Source: RCIO01 sp965232405
GTDB taxonomy: Bacteria; Pseudomonadota; Alphaproteobacteria; Rhizobiales; Rhizobiaceae
Reading direction: 5' to 3'
Assembly (NCBI GenBank): GCA_965232405.1
Contig: OZ246966.1
Span: forward strand, 2,232,001 to 2,296,000
Length of the DNA: 64,000 nucleotides
Part shown: positions 10,467-20,708 of the stretch, in pieces
Layout of the letters: every line of letters starts with the position of its first letter
Numbering within the stretch: the stretch's first letter is position 1
The notes under the pieces: model-generated
What the model saw: the letters and a program-made list of their open reading frames with translations, nothing else
The model's database searches: none
Told to the model about the DNA's origin: nothing
Position numbers and translations under genes: made by a program

Positions 10467-11435
10467 ATGGCACGCAACAAGATCGCCCTCATCGGTTCGG
10501 GCATGATCGGTGGTACGCTCGCTCACATGGTAGGTCTGAAGGAACTGGGCGACGTCGTCCTGTTCGACATTGCGGAGGGCATTCCGCAGGGCAAGGGCCT
10601 CGACATCGCAGAATCCTCACCGGTCGACGGGTTCGACGCCCGCTTTTCCGGCGCCAATGATTATTCGGCCATTGAGGGCGCTGACGTGTGCATCGTCACC
10701 GCCGGCGTGCCGCGCAAGCCGGGCATGAGCCGCGACGACCTTCTGGGCATCAACCTCAAGGTGATGGAGCAGGTGGGCGCGGGCATCAAGAAATATGCGC
10801 CGAAGGCTTTCGTCATCTGCATCACCAACCCGCTCGACGCGATGGTGTGGGCGCTGCAGAAGTTTTCCGGCCTGCCGAAGAGCCATGTCGTCGGCATGGC
10901 CGGCGTGCTGGACTCCTCGCGCTTCCGCTATTTCCTGGCCGAGGAATTCAAGGTCTCGGTCGAGGATGTGACTGCGTTCGTGCTGGGCGGCCACGGCGAT
11001 TCCATGGTGCCGCTGACGCGCTATTCCACAGTTGCGGGCATCCCGCTGCCCGATCTGGTCAAGATGGGCTGGACCTCGAAAGAGAAGCTCGACGGGATCG
11101 TTCAGCGCACGCGTGACGGCGGCGCGGAGATTGTAGGCCTCCTGAAGACGGGTTCGGCCTATTACGCGCCGGCGGCCTCGGCCATCGCGATGGCGGAGAG
11201 CTATTTGAAGGACAAGAAGCGGGTGCTGCCCTGTGCGGCGCATCTGTCCGGCCAGTACGGCGTGAAGGATCTTTATGTCGGCGTGCCGACGGTGATCGGC
11301 GCCGGCGGCATCGAGCGCGTCATCGAAATCGACCTCAACAAGTCGGAACAGAAGATGTTCGACAAGTCGGTCGCAGCGGTGCAGGGCCTGTGCGAGGCCT
11401 GCATGGGCATCGCGCCGAACCTGAAGAAGAAGTAG
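10467..11435 (+). CDS. mdh: Malate dehydrogenase (NAD)
   Basis: A 322-residue enzyme of the LDH-like malate dehydrogenase group that oxidises malate to oxaloacetate in the TCA cycle. The Rossmann motif GSGMIGG is at residues 10-16. The substrate-binding VPRKPGMSR (82-90) has the double-arginine pattern favouring malate, and the active-site LGGHGDS places His176. It heads the mdh-sucC-cupin-sucD-sucA-sucB run, with sucC 8 bases downstream, so co-transcription is expected. Confidence 0.98.
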   Translation: MARNKIALIGSGMIGGTLAHMVGLKELGDVVLFDIAEGIPQGKGLDIAESSPVDGFDARFSGANDYSAIEGADVCIVTAGVPRKPGMSRDDLLGINLKVMEQVGAGIKKYAPKAFVICITNPLDAMVWALQKFSGLPKSHVVGMAGVLDSSRFRYFLAEEFKVSVEDVTAFVLGGHGDSMVPLTRYSTVAGIPLPDLVKMGWTSKEKLDGIVQRTRDGGAEIVGLLKTGSAYYAPAASAIAMAESYLKDKKRVLPCAAHLSGQYGVKDLYVGVPTVIGAGGIERVIEIDLNKSEQKMFDKSVAAVQGLCEACMGIAPNLKKK

Positions 11436-11443
11436 GGGCAGGC

Positions 11444-12637
<1,194 letters not shown>

Positions 12638-12641
12638 GCTG

Positions 12642-13013
12642 ATGCCTCCGCGCAAGATCAGCCTTGTCGAGGCGGCCGAACGGACCATCGAAAGGGTGTT
12701 CGATCCCCACATTGCCGGGGACGTGAACGACTCCCAGGTCAAGGTCGCCAAGTTCGGCGCAACCTTCGACTGGCATTCTCACGACAATGAGGACGAGGCT
12801 TTTCTGGTGCTGCGCGGCCGCATCGCGATCGATTTTCGCGACGGCGCCGTGGAGATGGGCGAGGGAGACTTCATCGTCGTGCCAAAGACGGTCGAGCACC
12901 GCCCGCGCTCACTGACCGAAGAGCCGGTGGTGCTGATGTTCGAGCCCGCGACGACGGTGAACACCGGAAACAACCCGGGCGAATTGACCCGCACAGAACT
13001 GAAGCGATTGTAG
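12642..13013 (+). CDS. Small cupin-domain protein between sucC and sucD
   Basis: A 123-residue single-domain cupin. Motif 1 reads WHSHDNEDEAFLVLRG (from about residue 44) with candidate metal ligands His45, His47, Glu50 and/or Glu52. Motif 2 reads GDFIVVPKTVEHRPRS (about 76-91) with His87. Such small cupins bind a divalent metal and often a small carboxylate or sugar, but no reaction can be assigned. It is tightly packed: 4 bases after sucC and 8 before sucD, with the same codon style. An enzyme or metabolite sensor of the TCA node is possible, but this rests on location only. Confidence 0.85.
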   Translation: MPPRKISLVEAAERTIERVFDPHIAGDVNDSQVKVAKFGATFDWHSHDNEDEAFLVLRGRIAIDFRDGAVEMGEGDFIVVPKTVEHRPRSLTEEPVVLMFEPATTVNTGNNPGELTRTELKRL

Positions 13014-13021
13014 GAAGCCGC

Positions 13022-13924
13022 ATGTCCATTCTCGTCAACAAAGACACCAAGGTTCTGGTCCAGGGCCTGACCGGCAATACCGGCACGTTCCACACCGAAC
13101 AGGCGCTGGCCTATCACGGAACCAAAATGGTGGGCGGCATCCACCCCAAGAAGGGCGGTTCGACCTGGACGGGTTCGGGCGGCGAGGAACTGCCGATCTT
13201 CGCCACCGTGGTCGAAGGCAAGGAAAAGACCGGCGCTACGGCATCGGTGGTCTATGTGCCACCGGCAGGCGCGGCAGGCGCGATCATCGAAGCAATCGAG
13301 GCGGAAATTCCGCTGATCGTATGCATCACCGAGGGCATTCCGGTGATGGACATGGTCAAGGTCAAGGCGCGGCTGGAGAAGTCCAGCTCGCGGTTGGTGG
13401 GGCCGAACTGCCCCGGCGTGCTGACGCCCGACGAGTGCAAGATCGGCATCATGCCCGGCAATATCTTCAAGAAGGGCTCGGTGGGCGTTGTCTCCCGCTC
13501 CGGCACACTTACCTATGAAGCTGTGTACCAGACCACGATGGAAGGGCTCGGCCAGACGACGGCCGTCGGCATTGGCGGCGACCCGGTGAAGGGCACCGAG
13601 TTCATCGACGTGCTGGAGATGTTTCTGGCCGATGACGAGACCAAGTCGATCATCATGATCGGCGAGATCGGCGGTTCGGCGGAAGAAGAGGCCGCGCAGT
13701 TTCTGGCAGACGAGGCGAAAAAGGGTCGCAAGAAACCGGTGGCCGGTTTCATCGCGGGCCGCACCGCACCGCCCGGACGCACGATGGGTCACGCGGGTGC
13801 TGTGATTTCCGGCGGCAAGGGCGGCGCGGAAGACAAGATTGATGCGATGGAAGCGGCCGGCATCAAGGTATCGCCATCGCCGGCGCGGCTGGGCACGACG
13901 CTGGTGGAAGCGATCAAGGGCTGA
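13022..13924 (+). CDS. sucD: Succinyl-CoA synthetase (ADP-forming), alpha subunit
   Basis: A 300-residue CoA-binding subunit. It begins SILVNKDTKVLVQGLTGNTGTFH, binds CoA through the Rossmann-like N-terminal half, and carries the phosphorylated histidine in TMGHAGAVISGG (His257). GPNCPGVLTP and SRSGTLTYE are the usual family blocks. It functions as the SucC-SucD heterotetramer. The intervening cupin gene is the only oddity; all catalytic motifs are intact. Confidence 0.98.
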   Translation: MSILVNKDTKVLVQGLTGNTGTFHTEQALAYHGTKMVGGIHPKKGGSTWTGSGGEELPIFATVVEGKEKTGATASVVYVPPAGAAGAIIEAIEAEIPLIVCITEGIPVMDMVKVKARLEKSSSRLVGPNCPGVLTPDECKIGIMPGNIFKKGSVGVVSRSGTLTYEAVYQTTMEGLGQTTAVGIGGDPVKGTEFIDVLEMFLADDETKSIIMIGEIGGSAEEEAAQFLADEAKKGRKKPVAGFIAGRTAPPGRTMGHAGAVISGGKGGAEDKIDAMEAAGIKVSPSPARLGTTLVEAIKG

Positions 13925-13930
13925 GTGTGC

Positions 13931-14031
13931 GAGTAGTGAGTAGCGAATAGCGAGTAGGGGAACCGCGAATGGCGAACTGAACAGGCGAACCGGAGGGAAG
14001 CCTTTTCACTATTCGCTATTCACCATTCGCT
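13931..14031. repeat. Intergenic palindromic repeat between sucD and sucA
   Basis: Short units of the type GAGTAGTGAGTAGCGAATAG (from 13931) and GCGAATGGCGAAC are followed by their imperfect reverse complements CACTATTCGCTATTCACCAT (from about 14007). The whole gap of 144 bases is built from GTAGCGAATA-like words. This resembles small dispersed repeats common between genes in Mesorhizobium-like genomes. The transcript could fold into a long hairpin between sucD and sucA. Confidence 0.7.
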
Positions 14032-14068
14032 CAAATCAAGGAGACGGCGCGAAGGCGCCGAGCGAAAC

Positions 14069-17053
14069 ATGGGACGCCAGAACCAGGCAAACGACCAGTT
14101 TTCACTCACTTCGTTTCTTTATGGCGGCAACGCCGGCTATATCGAGCAGCTTTACGCCGACTATCAGGAAGACCCGTCCAAGGTCGACGATACGTGGCGT
14201 GAGTTTTTCGGTCAGCTGAAGGATGATGCGGGCGACGTCAGGAAGAACGCCGAAGGCGCGTCCTGGAAAGCCAAGAACTGGCCGATCGCCGCCAATGGCG
14301 AGCTGGTCTCCGCGCTCGACGGCGACTGGGGTCAGGTCGAAAAGCACATTTCCACCAAGCTGAAGGAAAAGGCCGCTACCAACGGTGCGGCGGTCAGCGA
14401 CGAGGATGTGCTGCGCGCAACGCGCAACTCGGTCCGCGCGATCATGATGATCCGCGCCTACCGCATGCGCGGTCACCTGCATGCCGATCTCGACCCGCTT
14501 GGCATCGCCAAGCCGCAGGAGGACTACAACGAACTTTCGCCCGAAGCCTATGGCTTCACAGAAGAGGATCTGGACAAGCCGATCTTCATCGACCACGTGC
14601 TCGGGCTCGAATTCGCGACCATCCGCGAGATGCTCGACATCCTCAAGCGGACCTATTGCTCGACCATTGGCGTCGAGTTCATGCACATCTCCAACCCGGC
14701 CGAGAAGGCCTGGATACAGGAGCGCATCGAGGGGCCCGACAAGGGCGTTGCCTTCACCAAGAACGGCAAGATGGCGATCCTGCAGAAACTGGTCGAGGCG
14801 GAAGGCTTCGAACAGTTCATCGACGTCAAATACAAGGGCACCAAGCGCTTCGGCCTCGATGGCGGCGAGTCGCTGATCCCCGCGCTGGAGCAGATCCTGA
14901 AGCGCGGCGGCGCGATGGGTCTCAAGGACGTGGTGCTGGGCATGGCCCACCGCGGGCGGCTCAACGTTTTGTCACAGGTGATGGGCAAACCTCACCGGGC
15001 GATCTTCCACGAATTCAAGGGCGGCTCGTTCGCGCCGGACGATGTGGAGGGATCGGGCGATGTGAAATACCATCTCGGCGCGTCGTCTGACCGCGAGTTC
15101 GACGGCAACACGGTGCATCTGTCGCTGACGGCCAACCCGTCGCATCTGGAAATCGTCAACCCGGTCGTGATGGGCAAGGCGCGGGCCAAGCAGGATCTTC
15201 TGTTTGGCCGCAAGCGCGAGGACATCGTGCCGCTCGATCACCGGGTGAAGGTGTTGCCGCTGCTGCTGCATGGCGACGCCGCATTCGCCGGGCAGGGCGT
15301 GGTGGCTGAGTGCCTCGGGCTGTCCGGCCTGCGCGGTCATCGCGTGGCCGGCACGATCCATTTCATCATCAACAACCAGATCGGCTTCACGACCAATCCG
15401 CGTTTTTCGCGCTCCTCGCCCTATCCGTCGGATGTGGCGAAGATGATCGAGGCGCCGATCTTCCACGTGAATGGCGACGATCCGGAAGCGGTGGTCTATG
15501 CGGCGAAGGTTGCAACCGAGTTCCGCATGACGTTCCACAAGCCGGTCGTCATCGACATGTTCTGTTACCGCCGCTACGGCCACAATGAAGGCGACGAGCC
15601 GGCATTCACCCAACCGATCATGTACAAGGAAATCCGCAAGCACCCGACCGTGGTCGAGGTGTATGGCAAGCGGCTGGTCGAGGAAGGACTGATCGAGCAG
15701 AGCGATCTGGAAAAGATGCAGGCCGACTGGCGCGCCACCCTTGAAGCCGAGTTCGAGGCAGGCCAGGCCTACAAGCCGAACAAGGCCGACTGGCTGGACG
15801 GCGCCTGGAGCGGCTTGCGCACGGCCGACAATGAGGACGAGCAGCGGCGCGGCAAGACGGCGGTGCCGATCAAGACGCTCAAGGATATCGGCAAGAAGCT
15901 GTCGGAAATCCCCGAAGGTTTCGAGGCACACCGCACGATCAAGCGGTTCATGGACAATCGCCGCAAGATGATCGAAACCGGTGAGGGCATCGACTGGTCG
16001 ATGGCCGAGGCGCTGGCTTTCGGTTCCATTCTGCTGGACGGCAATCCGATCCGCCTGTCGGGGCAGGATTCCGAACGCGGAACGTTCTCCCAGCGCCATT
16101 CGGTGCTTTACGACCAGCGCGACGAAAACCGCTACATCCCCCTCAACCACCTCGGTCCGCAGCAGGCGCACTACGAAGTCATCAATTCGATGCTGTCGGA
16201 AGAGGCGGTTCTGGGTTTCGAATATGGCTACTCGCTCGCCGAGCCCAATGCGCTGACATTGTGGGAGGCGCAGTTCGGCGACTTCGTCAACGGCGCGCAG
16301 GTGGTGATCGACCAGTTCATCTCGTCTGGCGAGCGCAAATGGCTGCGCATGTCGGGCCTGGTGATGCTTTTGCCGCATGGTTATGAAGGCCAGGGACCTG
16401 AACACTCTTCGGCCCGGCTGGAACGCTTCCTACAACAATGCGCGGAAGACAACATGCAGGTCGCCAATATCACGACGCCGGCAAACTACTTCCACGCCCT
16501 GCGGCGTCAGCTGAAGCGCGACTTCCGCAAGCCGCTGATCCTGATGTCTCCGAAGTCGCTGCTGAGGCACAAGCGGGCCGTGTCCACACTGTCGGAGATG
16601 GCGGGCGAAAGCACCTTCCACCGGCTGTTGTGGGACGACGCGCAGATGCTGCCCGATCAGGAGATCAAGCTCGTCAAGGACAGCAAGATCCGGCGCGTCG
16701 TGCTGTGCTCCGGCAAGGTCTATTTCGACCTTTACGAGGAGCGCGAGAAGCGCGGCATCAACGATGTCTACCTGCTGAGGCTCGAGCAGCTCTACCCGTT
16801 CCCGGCCAAGGCGCTGATCACCGAACTGTCGCGCTTCCGCAATGCGGAGATGGTGTGGTGCCAGGAAGAGCCGAAGAACATGGGCGCCTGGGCCTTCATC
16901 GATCCCTATCTGGAATGGGTGCTGGCGCATATCGACGCAAAACATCAGCGTGTGCGTTATGCCGGCCGGCCGGCGGCAGCGTCTCCGGCGACGGGGCTGA
17001 TGTCGAAACACAAGGCGCAGCTCGAGGCGTTTCTGGAAGACGCTCTCGGCTGA
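14069..17053 (+). CDS. sucA: 2-oxoglutarate dehydrogenase E1 component
   Basis: A 994-residue thiamine-diphosphate-dependent decarboxylase that feeds the lipoyl domain of SucB. It has the N-terminal peripheral segment (SFLYGGNAGYIEQLYADYQEDP), MAHRGRLNVL, the TPP-binding region around LLHGDAAFAGQGVVAE, IHFIINNQIGFTT, DMFCYRRYGHNEGDEP, and the C-terminal transketolase-like LLPHGYEGQGPEHSSAR. The length is normal for proteobacterial SucA. A GGAGACGGCGCGAAGG stretch precedes the ATG, although the SD spacing is long. It sits 39 bases upstream of sucB. Confidence 0.98.
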   Translation: MGRQNQANDQFSLTSFLYGGNAGYIEQLYADYQEDPSKVDDTWREFFGQLKDDAGDVRKNAEGASWKAKNWPIAANGELVSALDGDWGQVEKHISTKLKEKAATNGAAVSDEDVLRATRNSVRAIMMIRAYRMRGHLHADLDPLGIAKPQEDYNELSPEAYGFTEEDLDKPIFIDHVLGLEFATIREMLDILKRTYCSTIGVEFMHISNPAEKAWIQERIEGPDKGVAFTKNGKMAILQKLVEAEGFEQFIDVKYKGTKRFGLDGGESLIPALEQILKRGGAMGLKDVVLGMAHRGRLNVLSQVMGKPHRAIFHEFKGGSFAPDDVEGSGDVKYHLGASSDREFDGNTVHLSLTANPSHLEIVNPVVMGKARAKQDLLFGRKREDIVPLDHRVKVLPLLLHGDAAFAGQGVVAECLGLSGLRGHRVAGTIHFIINNQIGFTTNPRFSRSSPYPSDVAKMIEAPIFHVNGDDPEAVVYAAKVATEFRMTFHKPVVIDMFCYRRYGHNEGDEPAFTQPIMYKEIRKHPTVVEVYGKRLVEEGLIEQSDLEKMQADWRATLEAEFEAGQAYKPNKADWLDGAWSGLRTADNEDEQRRGKTAVPIKTLKDIGKKLSEIPEGFEAHRTIKRFMDNRRKMIETGEGIDWSMAEALAFGSILLDGNPIRLSGQDSERGTFSQRHSVLYDQRDENRYIPLNHLGPQQAHYEVINSMLSEEAVLGFEYGYSLAEPNALTLWEAQFGDFVNGAQVVIDQFISSGERKWLRMSGLVMLLPHGYEGQGPEHSSARLERFLQQCAEDNMQVANITTPANYFHALRRQLKRDFRKPLILMSPKSLLRHKRAVSTLSEMAGESTFHRLLWDDAQMLPDQEIKLVKDSKIRRVVLCSGKVYFDLYEEREKRGINDVYLLRLEQLYPFPAKALITELSRFRNAEMVWCQEEPKNMGAWAFIDPYLEWVLAHIDAKHQRVRYAGRPAAASPATGLMSKHKAQLEAFLEDALG

Positions 17054-17092
17054 ATGCTCTGAGGAAACAGAACAAGGCAACGGACCAGAACA

Positions 17093-18379
17093 ATGGCAAC
17101 CGAAATACGCGTGCCCACGCTGGGCGAATCCGTCACCGAAGCCACGATCGGCACCTGGTACAAGAAGGCGGGCGACGCAGTCGCAGCCGATGAGACGCTG
17201 CTGGAGCTGGAAACAGACAAGGTGACGCTGGAAGTGCCGGCGCCTGCAGCCGGCACGCTGTCGGAAATCGCGGCCAATGAGGGCGACACCGTCGAGGTCG
17301 GCGCGCTTCTCGGCATGATCGCCGAAGGTGAAGGCGCCAAGCCGGCCAAGAGCGATGGCGGCGGCAAGGAGGAAAAGAAGGACGCCGTGGCGCAAGCCAC
17401 CGACAATGGCGGTGCGTCCAGTAGCAAGGAAGCGGAGGAAAAGAGCGCGGCAATAGCCGGTCCCAAGCAGACCGAGGAAAAGAAGGGCGACATGCCCGCC
17501 TCGCCTGCCGCATCCAAGCTGATGGCCGAGAAGGGCCTCTCGGAGGATCAGGTCGACGGCAGCGGAAAGCGCGGCCAGATCCTGAAAGAGGATGTGATGA
17601 CGGCGCTGACCAAGGGCGCTGCCTCATCGCCGCAGGAAGCGCCGAAGGTGGCGCGCGCGCCGTCAAGCGCCGACGACGAGGCGCGCGAGGAGCGGGTGAA
17701 GATGACCCGCCTGCGCCAGACCATTGCACGCCGGCTCAAGGACGCGCAGGACACGGCGGCCATGCTTACCACCTTCAACGAGGTGGACATGAAGGCGGTG
17801 ATGGACCTGCGCTCGAAATACAAGGAGCTGTTCGAGAAGAAGCACGGCGTGAAGCTGGGCTTCATGGGCTTCTTCACCAAGGCCGTGTGTCACGCGCTGA
17901 AGGAAATTCCGGCGGTCAATGCCGAGATCGACGGCACCGACATTATTTACAAGAACTTCTGCCATATCGGCGTGGCCGTCGGCACCGACAAGGGGCTGGT
18001 GGTTCCGGTCGTGCGCGACGCGGACCAGATGACTATCGCCGAAGTGGAACAGGAGATCGGGCGTCTGGGCGTTGCTGCGCGTGACGGCAAGCTTGCGCTC
18101 GCCGATATGCAGGGCGGCACCTTCACCATCTCCAATGGCGGTGTCTACGGCTCGCTGATGTCGACGCCGATTCTGAACGCGCCGCAGTCCGGCATTCTGG
18201 GCATGCACAAGATCCAGCAGCGGCCGATGGTGGTTGGCGGCGAGGTGGTCGTGCGGCCGATGATGTATCTGGCGCTTTCCTACGATCACCGGATCGTCGA
18301 CGGCAAGGAAGCCGTGACCTTCCTTGTGCGGGTGAAAGAGAGCCTGGAAGACCCCGAACGGCTGGTGCTGGACCTCTAG
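17093..18379 (+). CDS. sucB: 2-oxoglutarate dehydrogenase E2 component (dihydrolipoyllysine-residue succinyltransferase)
   Basis: A 428-residue E2 with one N-terminal lipoyl domain (lipoyl-Lys43 in ETDKVTLEV), a flexible Ala/Glu/Lys-rich linker and a peripheral subunit-binding domain around residues 138-170 (SPAASKLMAEKGL... GSGKRGQILKEDV). The C-terminal acyltransferase core has the catalytic SYDHRIVDG (His399, Asp403). It transfers succinyl groups to CoA and forms the core of the complex with SucA and Lpd. Five accessory genes separate it from lpd. Confidence 0.98.
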   Translation: MATEIRVPTLGESVTEATIGTWYKKAGDAVAADETLLELETDKVTLEVPAPAAGTLSEIAANEGDTVEVGALLGMIAEGEGAKPAKSDGGGKEEKKDAVAQATDNGGASSSKEAEEKSAAIAGPKQTEEKKGDMPASPAASKLMAEKGLSEDQVDGSGKRGQILKEDVMTALTKGAASSPQEAPKVARAPSSADDEAREERVKMTRLRQTIARRLKDAQDTAAMLTTFNEVDMKAVMDLRSKYKELFEKKHGVKLGFMGFFTKAVCHALKEIPAVNAEIDGTDIIYKNFCHIGVAVGTDKGLVVPVVRDADQMTIAEVEQEIGRLGVAARDGKLALADMQGGTFTISNGGVYGSLMSTPILNAPQSGILGMHKIQQRPMVVGGEVVVRPMMYLALSYDHRIVDGKEAVTFLVRVKESLEDPERLVLDL

Positions 18380-18389
18380 GCAGGCGGTC

Positions 18390-18815
18390 ATGCTCAAACT
18401 GGCTTTGCGGGCGCTGCTCGTCCTTTCGGGGGCAGCGGTTGTTGCCGTGGGCCTCAATGTCGGTCTGGGCGGCATACAAACCCTCGGCATGCAGGTTACG
18501 CCCGGCTACGTGACGGTCGCGGACGCCGCCGGGTTCGCCGTGCAGGACAGTCATGTACGGTTCCTGGGCGGCCTGTTCTCCGCCATCGGTGCCGTGCTGA
18601 TTGCCGCAGCCTTCCTTCTGCCGAGGCTGTGGAGTGCTGTATGCCTGCTCTGCGCTCTCATGCCGGTGGCAGGACTGTTTCGCTTGACGGGCGGCAGCCA
18701 TGCGCTATCCGCGGAGCTTTACACCTCGCTTGCCTTCGAATTCGTGCTATTTCCGCTTCTGGCCATTGGTATCTGGCGCGCTTTCGGTCGCAACGGAGAT
18801 CACCAACCCGAATGA
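18390..18815 (+). CDS. DUF4345-type membrane protein
   Basis: A 141-residue protein with four hydrophobic segments (roughly 5-30, 60-80, 85-102 and 112-130) and the pattern SHVRFLGGLFSAIGAVLIAAAF followed by FRLTGG. This layout is typical of DUF4345 proteins, which have no known function. It starts 10 bases after sucB and its stop overlaps the start of the LysE gene by 4 bases, so it is part of the suc transcript as far as can be seen. Confidence 0.75.
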   Translation: MLKLALRALLVLSGAAVVAVGLNVGLGGIQTLGMQVTPGYVTVADAAGFAVQDSHVRFLGGLFSAIGAVLIAAAFLLPRLWSAVCLLCALMPVAGLFRLTGGSHALSAELYTSLAFEFVLFPLLAIGIWRAFGRNGDHQPE

Positions 18816-19429
18816 TTTCCCCCGAATTCCTGATCACGTCGCTGATCGTCTGTCTCATCCCCGGCACCGGCGTGGTCTACACCGTGATGACCGGTCTTTC
18901 GGCAGGACGGAAGGCGAGTATCGCCGCGGCCTTCGGCTGCACGCTGGGCATCATTCCCGCACTTCTGGCTTCGGTGGCAGGAGTGGCGGCGATCCTGCAC
19001 ACCAGCGCGCTGCTCTTCCAGGTGCTGAAGTATGCGGGTGCCGCCTATCTCATCTATCTCGCCTGGATGACGCTACGCGAAAGGGGAGCGGCGGAAGCCG
19101 GCAATTCGGAGCCGGCGGTGCGCAGGCTTATGCCGACCATTCGCACCGCATTCCTGATCAACATTTTGAACCCCAAGCTCTCGGTGTTCTTCCTCGCCTT
19201 CCTGCCGCAGTTCGTCGACCCGATGCATGGCTCGGCGGTGGTGCAACTTTTCACATTGGGCAGCGTGTTCATGGCGATGACCTTCGTGGTGTTCGTCATC
19301 TATGGCGCGTCTGCCGCGATGATCGGCGCGCGCGTGCTCAACAGCGAAGCCTTCATGCGCTGGATGCGGCGCGGCGTGGCAGCGGCGTTCGCCGGTTTCG
19401 GGCTGCGGCTGGCGCTGAGCGACCGGTAG
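18812..19429 (+). CDS. LysE/RhtB family amino-acid exporter
   Basis: A 205-residue membrane protein. It has the LysE signature at the N terminus (FLITSLIVCLIPGTGVVYTV... GRKASIAAAFGCTLG), LKYAGAAYLIYLAWMTLR near 75-92, and FLINILNPKLSVFFLAFLPQFVDP near 122-145. About six helices are expected. Members export amino acids or homoserine lactone-like compounds; the substrate cannot be assigned. Start choice: the ATG at 18812 overlaps the DUF4345 stop (ATGA) and gives a family-like N terminus. Confidence 0.92.
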   Translation: MISPEFLITSLIVCLIPGTGVVYTVMTGLSAGRKASIAAAFGCTLGIIPALLASVAGVAAILHTSALLFQVLKYAGAAYLIYLAWMTLRERGAAEAGNSEPAVRRLMPTIRTAFLINILNPKLSVFFLAFLPQFVDPMHGSAVVQLFTLGSVFMAMTFVVFVIYGASAAMIGARVLNSEAFMRWMRRGVAAAFAGFGLRLALSDR

Positions 19430-19435
19430 GGGATC

Positions 19436-19954
19436 GTGGGCAGACCCGCCGACATGCCGAACTTCAAGCAGCTCAAAATCGCTGCAGCCACTGCTGTCTC
19501 AATGCTCGTCGCGCAGCCGGTGCTGGCCGCATGTCCGATCGAGCTTTCGACCTATGCCACCAATGGCGGTTTGCTGGCGATCGAGTTCCAGCCCGTGACC
19601 GATTCCGTCACCGTGACGAACAAGTTCCGGTTTCTTGCCGGCGAAGCGGCGATGGACGGTATTGTGATGTGGACGGCCGGTGTTGCGCGTTCCTGGGGCA
19701 TTGTCATGAATGACTGCCCCGAAGGCGACCTGACTGGCGACGAGATCGCCGCATGCACGATGTGGGAGGGCGTAGTCTACGCGGTCGATGAAGCCGGCCA
19801 AGTGTCGCTTTTGCCGGGTGAAGGCGAAGCCGCGCCATCGACACTGGTGCTTGCCGATCTCGGCGCATGGCTTGCGCAATCCGACGCATGGGGCAAGGTT
19901 GGTTCGCTTTCGGAGCCGTGGGACGTGTTCATGCTGTCGGGGTGCCAGGAATGA
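19436..19954 (+). CDS. Exported protein of unknown function
   Basis: A 172-residue protein with a cleavable signal peptide ending near VLA-ACP (hydrophobic stretch KIAAATAVSMLVAQPVLA). The mature part has four cysteines (ACPIE, NDCPEG, AACTM, SGCQE) that could form two disulfides in the periplasm, plus several Trp residues. I do not recognise the family. The GTG at 19436 follows an AGGGGA ribosome site; an ATG at 19454 is an alternative start six codons later. It overlaps the SDR gene by 4 bases (ATGA). Confidence 0.7.
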   Translation: MGRPADMPNFKQLKIAAATAVSMLVAQPVLAACPIELSTYATNGGLLAIEFQPVTDSVTVTNKFRFLAGEAAMDGIVMWTAGVARSWGIVMNDCPEGDLTGDEIAACTMWEGVVYAVDEAGQVSLLPGEGEAAPSTLVLADLGAWLAQSDAWGKVGSLSEPWDVFMLSGCQE

Positions 19955-20706
19955 CGAGACACAGGAAAGCGCTGCTTGTGACGGGCGGCAGCCGTGGCAT
20001 CGGCGCGGCGACCGCGAGGCTTGCCGCGCAGCATGGCTGGCGCGTCGCGGTAAACTATGTGCGCGACAGCCAGGCCGCCGGCAAGGTTGTGACGCAAATC
20101 GAGGAGCAGGGCGGCGAGGCATTTGCCGTTCAGGGCGATGTCGCCAGCGAGGCCGACATCATGGCGATGTTCGAGGCCGTGGACGGCCGCTTTGGTTCAC
20201 TCGAAGGGCTCGTCAACAATGCCGGTGTGGTGGACACCAAGAGCCGTGTAGACGAAATGAGTGGCGCTCGGCTGGAGCGGCAAATGCGCACAAACGTGAT
20301 CGGCTCGATCCTGTGCGCCCGTGAGGCTGTGAAGCGCATGTCGACAAAACACGGAGGCCGCGGCGGCGCCATCGTCAACGTGTCATCGGTCGCGGCGGTG
20401 CTCGGATCGGCGGGGGAATATGTCGACTACGCGGCAGCCAAGGGCGCGATTGATACATTCACGGTGGGGCTCGCACGCGAGGTCGCTGAAGAAAGCATCC
20501 GCGTCAACGGCGTGCGACCGGGCACGATCGACACGGAGATCCATGCTTCCGGCGGGCAACCGGACCGGGCGCAGCGGGTGGCTGCGATGATCCCGATGAA
20601 GCGGCCGGGGAAGGCCGACGAAATCGCCCGCGCCATCGTATGGCTTCTGTCCGACGACGCCTCCTATGCGACTGGCGCCGTTCTGGACGTTTCCGGCGGC
20701 CGCTGA
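19951..20706 (+). CDS. Short-chain dehydrogenase/reductase, glucose-1-dehydrogenase-like
   Basis: A 251-residue SDR with the nucleotide motif TGGSRGIG near residue 11, the NNAGVV motif near 88, the catalytic Ser in NVSSVAA and YxxxK as YAAAKGA, and a C-terminal YATGAVLDVSGGR. Arg/Asn placement after the second strand (NYVRDSQ) suggests NADP preference. The start at 19951 overlaps the previous stop. The substrate is unknown. It belongs to the accessory run between sucB and lpd. Confidence 0.9.
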   Translation: MTRHRKALLVTGGSRGIGAATARLAAQHGWRVAVNYVRDSQAAGKVVTQIEEQGGEAFAVQGDVASEADIMAMFEAVDGRFGSLEGLVNNAGVVDTKSRVDEMSGARLERQMRTNVIGSILCAREAVKRMSTKHGGRGGAIVNVSSVAAVLGSAGEYVDYAAAKGAIDTFTVGLAREVAEESIRVNGVRPGTIDTEIHASGGQPDRAQRVAAMIPMKRPGKADEIARAIVWLLSDDASYATGAVLDVSGGR

Positions 20707-20708
20707 AG

